64,000 nt of DNA, taken from positions 2,790,001 through 2,854,000 of the forward strand of contig JALJCQ010000001.1 in assembly GCA_023091665.1 (NCBI GenBank), read 5' to 3'. Shown piece by piece: positions 18,825 to 32,406 of this stretch. Made by a program: the position numbers and the translations under genes. Origin of the DNA: Pythium myriotylum (lineage: Eukaryota > Oomycota > Peronosporomycetes > Pythiales > Pythiaceae). Every line of letters starts with the position of its first letter. The first letter of the stretch is position 1. Below the pieces are notes generated by a model. The model worked only from the letters and a program-made list of their open reading frames with translations. It ran no database searches and was not told the DNA's origin.

Positions 18825-20199
18825 ACCACGAGGGGTACCAATCACAAAACACATCAAATCACAACCACGCGACAACAACAAACACGAACACCTCCTGCAC
18901 CAATACGAACTACCCACAACACACAAACACACACAAACACAACTACCACACGACACCACCCACACAACACCTCTCCTACCCCTCTTCATGCCTCTCCGCT
19001 TGCCCTCATCGCCGCACGGTATCTCATCTCACAAACCACCCCACTCCACCCAAAACAACACCTACTCCTCCTACATCCAACATCCAACGCACACACACCG
19101 TAACAGACGCTCGATGTCGCGGCTCCTACCGTCGACACTACCACAAACTACTGCTTCCACCCCCCGCCACCACACCACCACATAACCACACCACCACACC
19201 GGCCACACCGGCACACCATCAATCGTGTGCCGGTCCTCGTTGGGGCCAGTTGTCTCGGGAACGAACACAAAACACAACAACAAACGACGACAACAACAAA
19301 ACGACAACCAAAACCAACACGAACCAAGCGAACAGAGACACAGACACACAGACACACAGACACACAGACACACAGACACACAGAGACACAGAGACACAGA
19401 AACACAAAGACACAGAGCCAGCACCTCGGCACTCATCCACGGTCGGGCACTGTCCCAAGCCGCTCGCTCGAGGCTGTTACAGGCTCCACTGTCCGAGACA
19501 GCCCTGACCGATACGAACCCGAACTGGATAGAGCAGGACAGAGCAAGACGCAAACCAATACGAGAGCTGAAGAGAGGCACGGAGATGAGAGGGCGGAGAC
19601 AACAGGGGAGAGGAAGAAAGGAGGGACACCCCACTGACAGCCAAACACAACATCATACACCACAAATATCCAACGAAACAAACGAACGAGCACAAACGAG
19701 CACACGCGACGACGAGAGACCTGGCCGCCAGGGTGCTCCGTCACACTCCCGTTCGCTGTCACAAATGCGCCGCGGCGCGGCACGGATCAGTACCGATCAG
19801 TGACGGGTCGCGAGCGATGGCAGAGGAGATGGGAGTGGTCCAAAGCAGGAGCCGAGCGTCAAGCGTCAAGCGTCACGCGTCAAGCGTCGTGAGTCGAGGA
19901 TGGAGCTGTCGTGCTGTCGCAAGGACTGAGCGTGGGGAGCCGAGAGTGGGGGTGCGAGTCGAGAGGCGGAGGACGGGAGGCGAGAGGACAGGAGGCGAGA
20001 GGTGAGGGGCGAGAGGCAGGAGGCAGGAGGCAGGAAGGAAGTGATGGAGGGACCGGGTACACGGAGGGAGGGACGCGTTGGGGTGTCAACGGGTTCCAGG
20101 TTGGACGCGAGGTGAATTGGAGGGAGTAGGAGACGATGTGTTGTGCATGTGGCATTGACCGGGTGGGATGGGATGGCGAGGAAAGAGAGGAAAAGAAAA

Positions 20200-20271
20200 G
20201 TCCTCGACGGGACTCGAACCCGCAATCTCCCGCTTCGTAGGCGGATGCCTTATCCATTGGGCCACGAGGAC
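20200..20271 (-). tRNA. tRNA-Arg(ACG), copy 7, with LINE 2 at its 5' end
   Basis: 1447 bp after copy 6. Complete gene bordered at its 5' end by truncated LINE 2. Its unit shares the private change cgcaagg (near 19920) with the first unit to the right of LINE 2. Confidence 0.97.
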
Positions 20272-20276
20272 ATCTC

Positions 20277-22418
20277 ATGATCAACGGATTCGTGCAAGAC
20301 CCGCTCTGCCCAACGCGCGGAGTCAAGCAAGGTGATCCGCTGTCGGCGCTGCTGTTCTTGCTTGTTATCGAGCCACTCGGTAACCTGCTCCGCCAGCACG
20401 AAGAACATGGGATCTGCTTGACAGCGGATGCCACCGTCACGAGTGTTTTCTTCGCCGACGACTCGACGTTACTGTCGGGCTCTATCGCTGGTGTCGAGGC
20501 GCAACTTGGGTTGGTCGAAGAATACTGTCAAGGCTCCGGCGCCAAGCTCAACGTGAACAAGTGTGTGCTGATGTCGCTGCATCGAACGCGGCGATGCCCG
20601 GGCATACCAGGTGTGCAGGTTCTCGATGAAGACTCCACGGTCAAGTTCCTCGGTCTCCTGTTCGGTCAACGACGCACAACGGAATTGATTGTTGAAGACC
20701 TCGATCGACGCTTCTTTGACGGGTTCAAGCAGTGGTTTCGGCGCGCACGGACGCTCCAAGGCAGGCTCCTCGTCGCCCAGACCATGGTGCTCTCACGTCT
20801 GTGGCACTACACTGCTCACGTTGTTGTGCCGCCAGGACGAGTGAAGAAGTGGCAAGCCGCGCTACACCGGTTCGTCTTGAGTCGGCGCTACGAACGCGAC
20901 GCTCGGCATGTCCAGTTGATCTCGAACGAATTTGTCAACCTGCCGCGCGAGTCTGGGGGTCTGCAGGTACCGAGTCTCGACGGTGTGCTCAAGCGACAGT
21001 CACTGCAGCTCCTGCTTCAGTTCACGGCAGCTTCGGCATCGACGACCGGCAACTGGACGGTAGCAGGAGTCGAGCTGCTGCGGATCAGTCTTCCGCGGTG
21101 GGGCCCGCAGAGGCCACTCGACTTTCTCTACGTCAGTCCGTGGCGGCATCGAGGCTCGATCGAGTGGGACCAGCTCTCTTCGTGGTGGCGTGCGGCCTGG
21201 AAGACTTGGTACGCTATCAAGTGGCCGGTGTCGTGGCTCGACCTCCCTCCAGAAGACCGTCTTGCGTTTGCACTCGACCAACCGATCTGGTTCCATGGCG
21301 ACAAGAACTTCCAGTTCCTCCCAACCAGCCGTTCCGACACAACGCCGTCCCAGCATCGTTCTCTCAGCATGATTGCAGAGCTGCAACGAAGCTTCCGTCG
21401 GCAAGTTGCCCGTGTCTTTCAGTTGCGATCTCTTCGTGACTTCGCTGGTGAAGGCGACAAGTGGCCGAGCGCGATCGAGTTTGCTGAGCGACATGTCGAC
21501 TACACCCAAGTCTCCATCACCCCGTATCGACAGTACACGTGGCTGCTCAAGCTTCACGAGGAAGCCACGCAAGTTTTCGGGCGTCTCTGCACAATGTGCT
21601 CTGTCCCAGTCGATGGAGTGCTACCGACGGCGCCTGAGCACCAACATCCGCGAGTCGGTGTGGAGATCAACGACCGTGTGTGCTGGGTGCCGCGCATTCC
21701 ACGATCCCAACTGCTCCGCCTGGTGTGGCAAGCTCCAGAGCCGACGAGAACGCATCCGCTGTTCTTCCACGACCCTCGAGCGCCTACAGACGTGGTCCTC
21801 CGATTCAACAAGCTACGCAAGCGGCTTCGTGTGTTGCTTCTCCCGATATACGAAGACCTCCAGTTCCGCTTGGCGTACGGCTTGTTACCGACTCGCTCAC
21901 GCTTCTCGTTCATGACGGTGGCAAATCCCGGCATCGTGTACTGTGTTCGACAAGGCTGCAACTCAGTGGAGACGGCGCGTCATTTGTTCTTCGAGTGTGT
22001 GCTGCCGACTGTGATATGGCGCGACATCTTCCGTGATATGTCGGTGTTCTTCACATCTCGACCCTCCTGGACCGACATTGTCTTCGGTAAAGCCATCCGC
22101 GTTGCTCCCGTGTGGAAGGACCACACAGAAGAAATCCAAGACCTGTGGCAAGTCATCCGTGCTGTGGTGCTTCACCTGTTGTGGACTGAACGCAATGGGC
22201 GACTGTTCAACGGGCGGTCCCCGATGCCAACAATTGCAGCACTGCGTGTGGTGTATACGACTGTGGGTGCTCATGTGCGTGCGTGTCTTCGACGTGTGTA
22301 CGACGATGCGCAGCGTGCTTCGCTTCAGGTTGTGTTGTCAAGTCTCCAGTCTACGCCTTCTTTCGGTGCCTTCCTGCAAAACAACATGGGGTTGTTTGCA
22401 GTTCGCTTTTTGGCATAA
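20277..22418 (+). pseudogene. LINE ORF2 remnant (RT part and C-terminus), copy 2
   Basis: Open for 713 codons from an internal Met equal to residue 676 of ORF2. It keeps GVKQGDPLS, FADD and the CCHC knuckle but lacks the endonuclease and the first catalytic Asp block. The C-terminus ends ...GLFAVRFLA without the four-base loss of copy 1, so it shows the native end of ORF2 (about 1388 residues in full). It is unlikely to be active alone. Confidence 0.92.
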
Positions 22419-22551
22419 AAGCGATTTCCTGCCGTTTCTTCTTCTTCAGTGCGGGTGCTTGCTTTCAATACTGGCTCGAAACCAACCTCGTTTTGGAATC
22501 AGAGCGTACCTTCGCGACCGAAGTCAAGCGAAACCACTAGCACAAGAAACC

Positions 22552-22628
22552 TCCCCGAGGTGGGGATCGAACCCGCGCGACCGACAACATCGGGGTCCAC
22601 GCTCACAACCATTTGAGCTAACCGCAGT
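22552..22628 (-). other. Antisense tRNA-like module in LINE 3' UTR, version B
   Basis: On the minus strand there is an A box TTAGCTCAAATGG, a perfect 4-bp D stem GCTC/GAGC with GG in the loop, and a B box GGTTCGATCCC. It differs from version A at many positions but keeps position, strand and both Pol III boxes. The acceptor stem does not close properly. Confidence 0.7.
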
Positions 22629-24203
22629 TATCCAACCGATGTGCTAAAACAAGTACCTAGACCAGTCAAGACCAACGGAAGTCAACCAACAACTCAACTG
22701 AAGCTCCCAGCCTCGTCACATACTAGTCAAGTGTATAATATTCATCGACGAGGTAGATTAGAGTAGTCATAGTCGCATTAATTTTAGTTAATACAGACGC
22801 CTTGAAACTGAAACTGGGCCACGAGGACACCACGAGGGGTACCAATCACAAAACACATCAAATCACAACCACGCGACAACAACAAACACGAACACCTCCT
22901 GCACCAATACGAACTACCCACAACACACAAACACACACAAACACAACTACCACACGACACCACCCACACAACACCTCTCCTACCCCTCTTCATGCCTCTC
23001 CGCTTGCCCTCATCGCCGCACGGTATCTCATCTCACAAACCACCCCACTCCACCCAAAACAACACCTACTCCTCCTACATCCAACATCCAACGCACACAC
23101 ACCGTAACAGACGCTCGATGTCGCGGCTCCTACCGTCGACACTACCACAAACTACTGCTTCCACCCCCCGCCACCACACCACCACATAACCACACCACCA
23201 CACCGGCCACACCGGCACACCATCAATCGTGTGCCGGTCCTCGTTGGGGCCAGTTGTCTCGGGAACGAACACAAAACACAACAACAAACGACGACAACAA
23301 CAAAACGACAACCAAAACCAACACGAACCAAGCGAACAGAGACACAGACACACAGACACACAGACACACAGACACACAGACACACAGAGACACAGAGACA
23401 CAGAAACACAAAGACACAGAGCCAGCACCTCGGCACTCATCCACGGTCGGGCACTGTCCCAAGCCGCTCGCTCGAGGCTGTTACAGGCTCCACTGTCCGA
23501 GACAGCCCTGACCGATACGAACCCGAACTGGATAGAGCAGGACAGAGCAAGACGCAAACCAATACGAGAGCTGAAGAGAGGCACGGAGATGAGAGGGCGG
23601 AGACAACAGGGGAGAGGAAGAAAGGAGGGACACCCCACTGACAGCCAAACACAACATCATACACCACAAATATCCAACGAAACAAACGAACGAGCACAAA
23701 CGAGCACACGCGACGACGAGAGACCTGGCCGCCAGGGTGCTCCGTCACACTCCCGTTCGCTGTCACAAATGCGCCGCGGCGCGGCACGGATCAGTACCGA
23801 TCAGTGACGGGTCGCGAGCGATGGCAGAGGAGATGGGAGTGGTCCAAAGCAGGAGCCGAGCGTCAAGCGTCAAGCGTCACGCGTCAAGCGTCGTGAGTCG
23901 AGGATGGAGCTGTCGTGCTGTCGCAAGGACTGAGCGTGGGGAGCCGAGAGTGGGGGTGCGAGTCGAGAGGCGGAGGACGGGAGGCGAGAGGACAGGAGGC
24001 GAGAGGTGAGGGGCGAGAGGCAGGAGGCAGGAGGCAGGAAGGAAGTGATGGAGGGACCGGGTACACGGAGGGAGGGACGCGTTGGGGTGTCAACGGGTTC
24101 CAGGTTGGACGCGAGGTGAATTGGAGGGAGTAGGAGACGATGTGTTGTGCATGTGGCATTGACCGGGTGGGATGGGATGGCGAGGAAAGAGAGGAAAAGA
24201 AAA

Positions 24204-24275
24204 GTCCTCGACGGGACTCGAACCCGCAATCTCCCGCTTCGTAGGCGGATGCCTTATCCATTGGGCCACGAGGAC
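24204..24275 (-). tRNA. tRNA-Arg(ACG), copy 8
   Basis: First intact gene after LINE 2. Its unit carries the cgcaagg variant shared with copy 7. Confidence 0.97.
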
Positions 24276-25642
24276 ACCACGAGGGGTACCAATCACAAAA
24301 CACATCAAATCACAACCACGCGACAACAACAAACACGAACACCTCCTGCACCAATACGAACTACCCACAACACACAAACACACACAAACACAACTACCAC
24401 ACGACACCACCCACACAACACCTCTCCTACCCCTCTTCATGCCTCTCCGCTTGCCCTCATCGCCGCACGGTATCTCATCTCACAAACCACCCCACTCCAC
24501 CCAAAACAACACCTACTCCTCCTACATCCAACATCCAACGCACACACACCGTAACAGACGCTCGATGTCGCGGCTCCTACCGTCGACACTACCACAAACT
24601 ACTGCTTCCACCCCCCGCCACCACACCACCACATAACCACACCACCACACCGGCCACACCGGCACACCATCAATCGTGTGCCGGTCCTCGTTGGGGCCAG
24701 TTGTCTCGGGAACGAACACAAAACACAACAACAAACGACGACAACAACAAAACGACAACCAAAACCAACACGAACCAAGCGAACAGAGACACAGACACAC
24801 AGACACACAGACACACAGACACACAGACACACAGAGACACAGAAACACAAAGACACAGAGCCAGCACCTCGGCACTCATCCACGGTCGGGCACTGTCCCA
24901 AGCCGCTCGCTCGAGGCTGTTACAGGCTCCACTGTCCGAGACAGCCCTGACCGATACGAACCCGAACTGGATAGAGCAGGACAGAGCAAGACGCAAACCA
25001 ATACGAGAGCTGAAGAGAGGCACGGAGATGAGAGGGCGGAGACAACAGGGGAGAGGAAGAAAGGAGGGACACCCCACTGACAGCCAAACACAACATCATA
25101 CACCACAAATATCCAACGAAACAAACGAACGAGCACAAACGAGCACACGCGACGACGAGAGACCTGGCCGCCAGGGTGCTCCGTCACACTCCCGTTCGCT
25201 GTCACAAATGCGCCGCGGCGCGGCACGGATCAGTACCGATCAGTGACGGGTCGCGAGCGATGGCAGAGGAGATGGGAGTGGTCCAAAGCAGGAGCCGAGC
25301 GTCAAGCGTCAAGCGTCACGCGTCAAGCGTCGTGAGTCGAGGATGGAGCTGTCGTGCTGTCGCGAGGACTGAGCGTGGGGAGCCGAGAGTGGGGGTGCGA
25401 GTCGAGAGGCGGAGGACGGGAGGCGAGAGGACAGGAGGCGAGAGGTGAGGGGCGAGAGGCAGGAGGCAGGAGGCAGGAAGGAAGTGATGGAGGGACCGGG
25501 TACACGGAGGGAGGGACGCGTTGGGGTGTCAACGGGTTCCAGGTTGGACGCGAGGTGAATTGGAGGGAGTAGGAGACGATGTGTTGTGCATGTGGCATTG
25601 ACTGGGTGGGATGGGATGGCGAGGAAAGAGAGGAAAAGAAAA

Positions 25643-25714
25643 GTCCTCGACGGGACTCGAACCCGCAATCTCCCGCTTCGTAGGCGGATGCCTTATCCAT
25701 TGGGCCACGAGGAC
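25643..25714 (-). tRNA. tRNA-Arg(ACG), copy 9
   Basis: 1439 bp after copy 8. 3' flank has gactgggtggg instead of gaccgggtggg. Confidence 0.97.
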
Positions 25715-27081
25715 ACCACGAGGGGTACCAATCACAAAACACATCAAATCACAACCACGCGACAACAACAAACACGAACACCTCCTGCACCAATACGAAC
25801 TACCCACAACACACAAACACACACAAACACAACTACCACACGACACCACCCACACAACACCTCTCCTACCCCTCTTCATGCCTCTCCGCTTGCCCTCATC
25901 GCCGCACGGTATCTCATCTCACAAACCACCCCACTCCACCCAAAACAACACCTACTCCTCCTACATCCAACATCCAACGCACACACACCGTAACAGACGC
26001 TCGATGTCGCGGCTCCTACCGTCGACACTACCACAAACTACTGCTTCCACCCCCCGCCACCACACCACCACATAACCACACCACCACACCGGCCACACCG
26101 GCACACCATCAATCGTGTGCCGGTCCTCGTTGGGGCCAGTTGTCTCGGGAACGAACACAAAACACAACAACAAACGACGACAACAACAAAACGACAACCA
26201 AAACCAACACGAACCAAGCGAACAGAGACACAGACACACAGACACACAGACACACAGACACACAGACACACAGAGACACAGAAACACAAAGACACAGAGC
26301 CAGCACCTCGGCACTCATCCACGGTCGGGCACTGTCCCAAGCCGCTCGCTCGAGGCTGTTACAGGCTCCACTGTCCGAGACAGCCCTGACCGATACGAAC
26401 CCGAACTGGATAGAGCAGGACAGAGCAAGACGCAAACCAATACGAGAGCTGAAGAGAGGCACGGAGATGAGAGGGCGGAGACAACAGGGGAGAGGAAGAA
26501 AGGAGGGACACCCCACTGACAGCCAAACACAACATCATACACCACAAATATCCAACGAAACAAACGAACGAGCACAAACGAGCACACGCGACGACGAGAG
26601 ACCTGGCCGCCAGGGTGCTCCGTCACACTCCCGTTCGCTGTCACAAATGCGCCGCGGCGCGGCACGGATCAGTACCGATCAGTGACGGGTCGCGAGCGAT
26701 GGCAGAGGAGATGGGAGTGGTCCAAAGCAGGAGCCGAGCGTCAAGCGTCAAGCGTCACGCGTCAAGCGTCGTGAGTCGAGGATGGAGCTGTCGTGCTGTC
26801 GCGAGGACTGAGCGTGGGGAGCCGAGAGTGGGGGTGCGAGTCGAGAGGCGGAGGACGGGAGGCGAGAGGACAGGAGGCGAGAGGTGAGGGGCGAGAGGCA
26901 GGAGGCAGGAGGCAGGAAGGAAGTGATGGAGGGACCGGGTACACGGAGGGAGGGACGCGTTGGGGTGTCAACGGGTTCCAGGTTGGACGCGAGGTGAATT
27001 GGAGGGAGTAGGAGACGATGTGTTGTGCATGTGGCATTGACCGGGTGGGATGGGATGGCGAGGAAAGAGAGGAAAAGAAAA

Positions 27082-27153
27082 GTCCTCGACGGGACTCGAA
27101 CCCGCAATCTCCCGCTTCGTAGGCGGATGCCTTATCCATTGGGCCACGAGGAC
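27082..27153 (-). tRNA. tRNA-Arg(ACG), copy 10
   Basis: 1439 bp after copy 9; standard flanks. Confidence 0.97.
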
Positions 27154-28528
27154 ACCACGAGGGGTACCAATCACAAAACACATCAAATCACAACCACGCG
27201 ACAACAACAAACACGAACACCTCCTGCACCAATACGAACTACCCACAACACACAAACACACACAAACACAACTACCACACGACACCACCCACACAACACC
27301 TCTCCTACCCCTCTTCATGCCTCTCCGCTTGCCCTCATCGCCGCACGGTATCTCATCTCACAAACCACCCCACTCCACCCAAAACAACACCTACTCCTCC
27401 TACATCCAACATCCAACGCACACACACCGTAACAGACGCTCGATGTCGCGGCTCCTACCGTCGACACTACCACAAACTACTGCTTCCACCCCCCGCCACC
27501 ACACCACCACATAACCACACCACCACACCGGCCACACCGGCACACCATCAATCGTGTGCCGGTCCTCGTTGGGGCCAGTTGTCTCGGGAACGAACACAAA
27601 ACACAACAACAAACGACGACAACAACAAAACGACAACCAAAACCAACACGAACCAAGCGAACAGAGACACAGACACACAGACACACAGACACACAGACAC
27701 ACAGACACACAGAGACACAGAGACACAGAAACACAAAGACACAGAGCCAGCACCTCGGCACTCATCCACGGTCGGGCACTGTCCCAAGCCGCTCGCTCGA
27801 GGCTGTTACAGGCTCCACTGTCCGAGACAGCCCTGACCGATACGAACCCGAACTGGATAGAGCAGGACAGAGCAAGACGCAAACCAATACGAGAGCTGAA
27901 GAGAGGCACGGAGATGAGAGGGCGGAGACAACAGGGGAGAGGAAGAAAGGAGGGACACCCCACTGACAGCCAAACACAACATCATACACCACAAATATCC
28001 AACGAAACAAACGAACGAGCACAAACGAGCACACGCGACGACGAGAGACCTGGCCGCCAGGGTGCTCCGTCACACTCCCGTTCGCTGTCACAAATGCGCC
28101 GCGGCGCGGCACGGATCAGTACCGATCAGTGACGGGTCGCGAGCGATGGCAGAGGAGATGGGAGTGGTCCAAAGCAGGAGCCGAGCGTCAAGCGTCAAGC
28201 GTCACGCGTCAAGCGTCGTGAGTCGAGGATGGAGCTGTCGTGCTGTCGCGAGGACTGAGCGTGGGGAGCCGAGAGTGGGGGTGCGAGTCGAGAGGCGGAG
28301 GACGGGAGGCGAGAGGACAGGAGGCGAGAGGTGAGGGGCGAGAGGCAGGAGGCAGGAGGCAGGAAGGAAGTGATGGAGGGACCGGGTACACGGAGGGAGG
28401 GACGCGTTGGGGTGTCAACGGGTTCCAGGTTGGACGCGAGGTGAATTGGAGGGAGTAGGAGACGATGTGTTGTGCATGTGGCATTGACTGGGTGGGATGG
28501 GATGGCGAGGAAAGAGAGGAAAAGAAAA

Positions 28529-28600
28529 GTCCTCGACGGGACTCGAACCCGCAATCTCCCGCTTCGTAGGCGGATGCCTTATCCATTGGGCCACGAGGAC
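28529..28600 (-). tRNA. tRNA-Arg(ACG), copy 11
   Basis: 1447 bp after copy 10. Shares the gactgggtggg variant with copy 9. Confidence 0.97.
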
Positions 28601-29975
28601 ACCACGAGGGGTACCAATCACAAAACACATCAAATCACAACCACGCGACAACAACAAACACGAACACCTCCTGCACCAATACGAACTACCCACAACACAC
28701 AAACACACACAAACACAACTACCACACGACACCACCCACACAACACCTCTCCTACCCCTCTTCATGCCTCTCCGCTTGCCCTCATCGCCGCACGGTATCT
28801 CATCTCACAAACCACCCCACTCCACCCAAAACAACACCTACTCCTCCTACATCCAACATCCAACGCACACACACCGTAACAGACGCTCGATGTCGCGGCT
28901 CCTACCGTCGACACTACCACAAACTACTGCTTCCACCCCCCGCCACCACACCACCACATAACCACACCACCACACCGGCCACACCGGCACACCATCAATC
29001 GTGTGCCGGTCCTCGTTGGGGCCAGTTGTCTCGGGAACGAACACAAAACACAACAACAAACGACGACAACAACAAAACGACAACCAAAACCAACACGAAC
29101 CAAGCGAACAGAGACACAGACACACAGACACACAGACACACAGACACACAGACACACAGACACACAGAGACACAGAAACACAAAGACACAGAGCCAGCAC
29201 CTCGGCACTCATCCACGGTCGGGCACTGTCCCAAGCCGCTCGCTCGAGGCTGTTACAGGCTCCACTGTCCGAGACAGCCCTGACCGATACGAACCCGAAC
29301 TGGATAGAGCAGGACAGAGCAAGACGCAAACCAATACGAGAGCTGAAGAGAGGCACGGAGATGAGAGGGCGGAGACAACAGGGGAGAGGAAGAAAGGAGG
29401 GACACCCCACTGACAGCCAAACACAACATCATACACCACAAATATCCAACGAAACAAACGAACGAGCACAAACGAGCACACGCGACGACGAGAGACCTGG
29501 CCGCCAGGGTGCTCCGTCACACTCCCGTTCGCTGTCACAAATGCGCCGCGGCGCGGCACGGATCAGTACCGATCAGTGACGGGTCGCGAGCGACGGCAGA
29601 GGAGATGGGAGTGGTCCAAAGCAGGAGCCGAGCGTCAAGCGTCAAGCGTCACGCGTCAAGCGTCGTGAGTCGAGGATGGAGCTGTCGTGCTGTCGCGAGG
29701 ACTGAGCGTGGGGAGCCGAGAGTGGGGGTGCGAGTCGAGAGGCGGAGGACGGGAGGCGAGAGGACAGGAGGCGAGAGGTGAGGGGCGAGAGGCAGGAGGC
29801 AGGAGGCAGGAAGGAAGTGATGGAGGGACCGGGTACACGGAGGGAGGGACGCGTTGGGGTGTCAACGGGTTCCAGGTTGGACGCGAGGTGAATTGGAGGG
29901 AGTAGGAGACGATGTGTTGTGCATGTGGCATTGACCGGGTGGGATGGGATGGCGAGGAAAGAGAGGAAAAGAAAA

Positions 29976-30047
29976 GTCCTCGACGGGACTCGAACCCGCA
30001 ATCTCCCGCTTCGTAGGCGGATGCCTTATCCATTGGGCCACGAGGAC
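29976..30047 (-). tRNA. tRNA-Arg(ACG), copy 12, with LINE 3 at its 5' end
   Basis: 1447 bp after copy 11. Complete gene bordered by truncated LINE 3. Confidence 0.97.
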
Positions 30048-30052
30048 ATCTC

Positions 30053-32386
30053 ATGATCAACGGATTCGTGCAAGACCCGCTCTGCCCAACGCGCGGAGTC
30101 AAGCAAGGTGATCCGCTGTCGGCGCTGCTGTTCTTGCTTGTTATCGAGCCACTCGGTAACCTGCTCCGCCAGCACGAAGAACATGGGATCTGCTTGACAG
30201 CGGATGCCACCGTCACGAGTATTTTCTTCGCCGACGACTCGACGTTACTGTCGGGCTCTATCGCTGGTGTCGAGGCGCAACTTGGGTTGGTCGAAGAATA
30301 CTGTCAAGGCTCCGGCGCCAAGCTCAACGTGAACAAGTGTGTGCTGATGTCGCTGCATCGAACGCGGCGATGCCCGGGCATACCAGGTGTGCAGGTTCTC
30401 GATGAAGACTCCACGGTCAAGTTCCTCGGTCTCCTGTTCGGTCAACGACGCACAACGGAATTGATTGTTGAAGACCTCGATCGACGCTTCTTTGACGGGT
30501 TCAAGCAGTGGTTTCGGCGCGCACGGACGCTCCAAGGCAGGCTCCTCGTCGCCCAGACCATGGTGCTCTCACGTCTGTGGCACTACACTGCTCACGTTGT
30601 TGTGCCGCCAGGACGAGTGAAGAAGTGGCAAGCCGCGCTACACCGGTTCGTCTTGAGTCGGCGCTACGAACGCGACGCTCGGCATGTCCAGTTGATCTCG
30701 AACGAATTTGTCAACCTGCCGCGCGAGTCTGGGGGTCTGCAGGTACCGAGTCTCGACGGTGTGCTCAAGCGACAGTCACTGCAGCTCCTGCTTCAGTTCA
30801 CGGCAGCTTCGGCATCGACGACCGGCAACTGGACGGTAGCAGGAGTCGAGCTGCTGCGGATCAGTCTTCCGCGGTGGGGCCCGCAGAGGCCACTCGACTT
30901 TCTCTACGTCAGTCCGTGGCGGCATCGAGGCTCGATCGAGTGGGACCAGCTCTCTTCGTGGTGGCGTGCGGCCTGGAAGACTTGGTACGCTATCAAGTGG
31001 CCGGTGTCGTGGCTCGACCTCCCTCCAGAAGACCGTCTTGCGTTTGCACTCGACCAACCGATCTGGTTCCATGGCGACAAGAACTTCCAGTTCCTCCCAA
31101 CCAGCCGTTCCGACACAACGCCGTCCCAGCATCGTTCTCTCAGCATGATTGCAGAGCCGCAACGAAGCTTCCGTCGGCAAGTTGCCCGTGTCTTTCAGTT
31201 GCGATCTCTTCGTGACTTCGCTGGTGAAGGCGACAAGTGGCCGAGCGCGATCGAGTTTGCTGAGCGACATGTCGACTACACCCAAGTCTCCATCACCCCG
31301 TATCGACAGTACACGTGGCTGCTCAAGCTTCACGAGGAAGCCACGCAAGTTTTCGGGCGTCTCTGCACAATGTGCTCTGTCCCAGTCGATGGAGTGCTAC
31401 CGACGGCGCCTGAGCACCAACATCCGCGAGTCGGTGTGGAGATCAACGACCGTGTGTGCTGGGTGCCGCGCATTCCACGATCCCAACTGCTCCGCCTGGT
31501 GTGGCAAGCTCCAGAGCCGACGAGAACGCATCCGCTGTTCTTCCACGACCCTCGAGCGCCTACAGACGTGGTCCTCCGATTCAACAAGCTACGCAAGCGG
31601 CTTCGTGTGTTGCTTCTCCCGATATACGAAGACCTCCAGTTCCGCTTGGCGTACGGCTTGTTACCGACTCGCTCACGCTTCTCGTTCATGACGGTGGCAA
31701 ATCCCGGCATCGTGTACTGTGTTCGACAAGGCTGCAACTCAGTGGAGACGGCGCGTCATTTGTTCTTCGAGTGTGTGCTGCCGACTGTGATATGGCGCGA
31801 CATCTTCCGTGATATGTCGGTGTTCTTCACATCTCGACCCTCCTGGACCGACATTGTCTTCGGTAAAGCCATCCGCGTTGCTCCCGTGTGGAAGGACCAC
31901 GCAGAAGAAATCCAAGACCTGTGGCAAGTCATCCGTGCAGTGGTGCTTCACCTGTTGTGGTCTGAACGCAATGGGCGACTGTTCAACGGGCGGTCCCCGA
32001 TGCCAACAATTGCAGCACTGCGTGTGGTGTATACGACTGTGGGTGCTCATGTGCGTGCGTGTCTTCGACGTACGACGATGTGCAGCGTGCTTCGCTTCAG
32101 GTTGTGTTGTCAAGTCTCCAGTCTACGCCTTCGCTTGGTGCCTTCATGCAAAACAACATGGGGTTGTTTGCAGTTCGCTTTTTGGCATAAAAGAATTTCG
32201 TGCCGATTCTTCTTCTTCTTCTTGGCTGTGGAGGGTTTTCAACCAATCGCAGTTCGAGTTCGTCCCGAACACAAGCCAGAGGAGACCCGCGCGACCGAAG
32301 TCAAGCACCAGAATTTTAGACCACAAGGCAAGTGTCCGATCCGGGGTTCGAACCCGCGACCAGTAACTTCGGATCCACACTCTTAA
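30053..32386 (+). pseudogene. LINE ORF2 remnant, copy 3, with frameshifted C-terminus
   Basis: Open for 777 codons. It matches copy 2 up to about 31620 and copy 1 from about 31903 on. It keeps FADD and the CCHC knuckle, then carries the four-base loss near 32071, so the frame reads into the 3' UTR and stops inside the tRNA-like module, as in copy 1. Confidence 0.92.
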
Positions 32387-32406
32387 ACGTCTGAGCTACC
32401 CGCAGC
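32334..32406 (-). other. Antisense tRNA-like module, version A (LINE 3)
   Basis: Same sequence as 15671-15743, including the GGGTTCGAACCC palindrome. Confidence 0.7.

Larger units (their letters stand above)
15934..20272. repeat. Tandem tRNA-Arg array, block B (3 tRNA copies)
   Basis: Units with spacings of 1439 and 1447 bp. From here on all units read 'gacgacaacaac' left of the microsatellite and have the shorter 15-bp minisatellite. The spacer holds no credible protein gene. Confidence 0.97.
20273..22815 (+). mobile_element. 5'-truncated LINE, copy 2
   Basis: The 2543-bp element starts inside ORF2 (residue 675) and runs to the normal 3' end. The duplication GGGCCACGAGGACA lies at 20259-20272 and 22816-22829. 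Removing the element and one duplication from the tRNA spacing (4004 bp) leaves 1447 bp. The 3' UTR is version B. Five-prime truncation with intact target duplication is the normal outcome of incomplete target-primed reverse transcription. Confidence 0.95.
22816..30048. repeat. Tandem tRNA-Arg array, block C (5 tRNA copies)
   Basis: Starts with the right target duplication of LINE 2. Spacings are 1439, 1439, 1447 and 1447 bp. Units of copies 9 and 11 share the change 'gactgggtggg', a sign of a two-unit duplication. Confidence 0.97.

Noticed and set aside
20273..20290. Truncated LINEs as internal deletions of a full-length insertion
   Set aside because: A deletion with 'ca' microhomology could give the same join, but it would have to start exactly at the LINE 5' boundary. 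The truncated type also has a different 3' UTR version. Five-prime truncated insertion is simpler.
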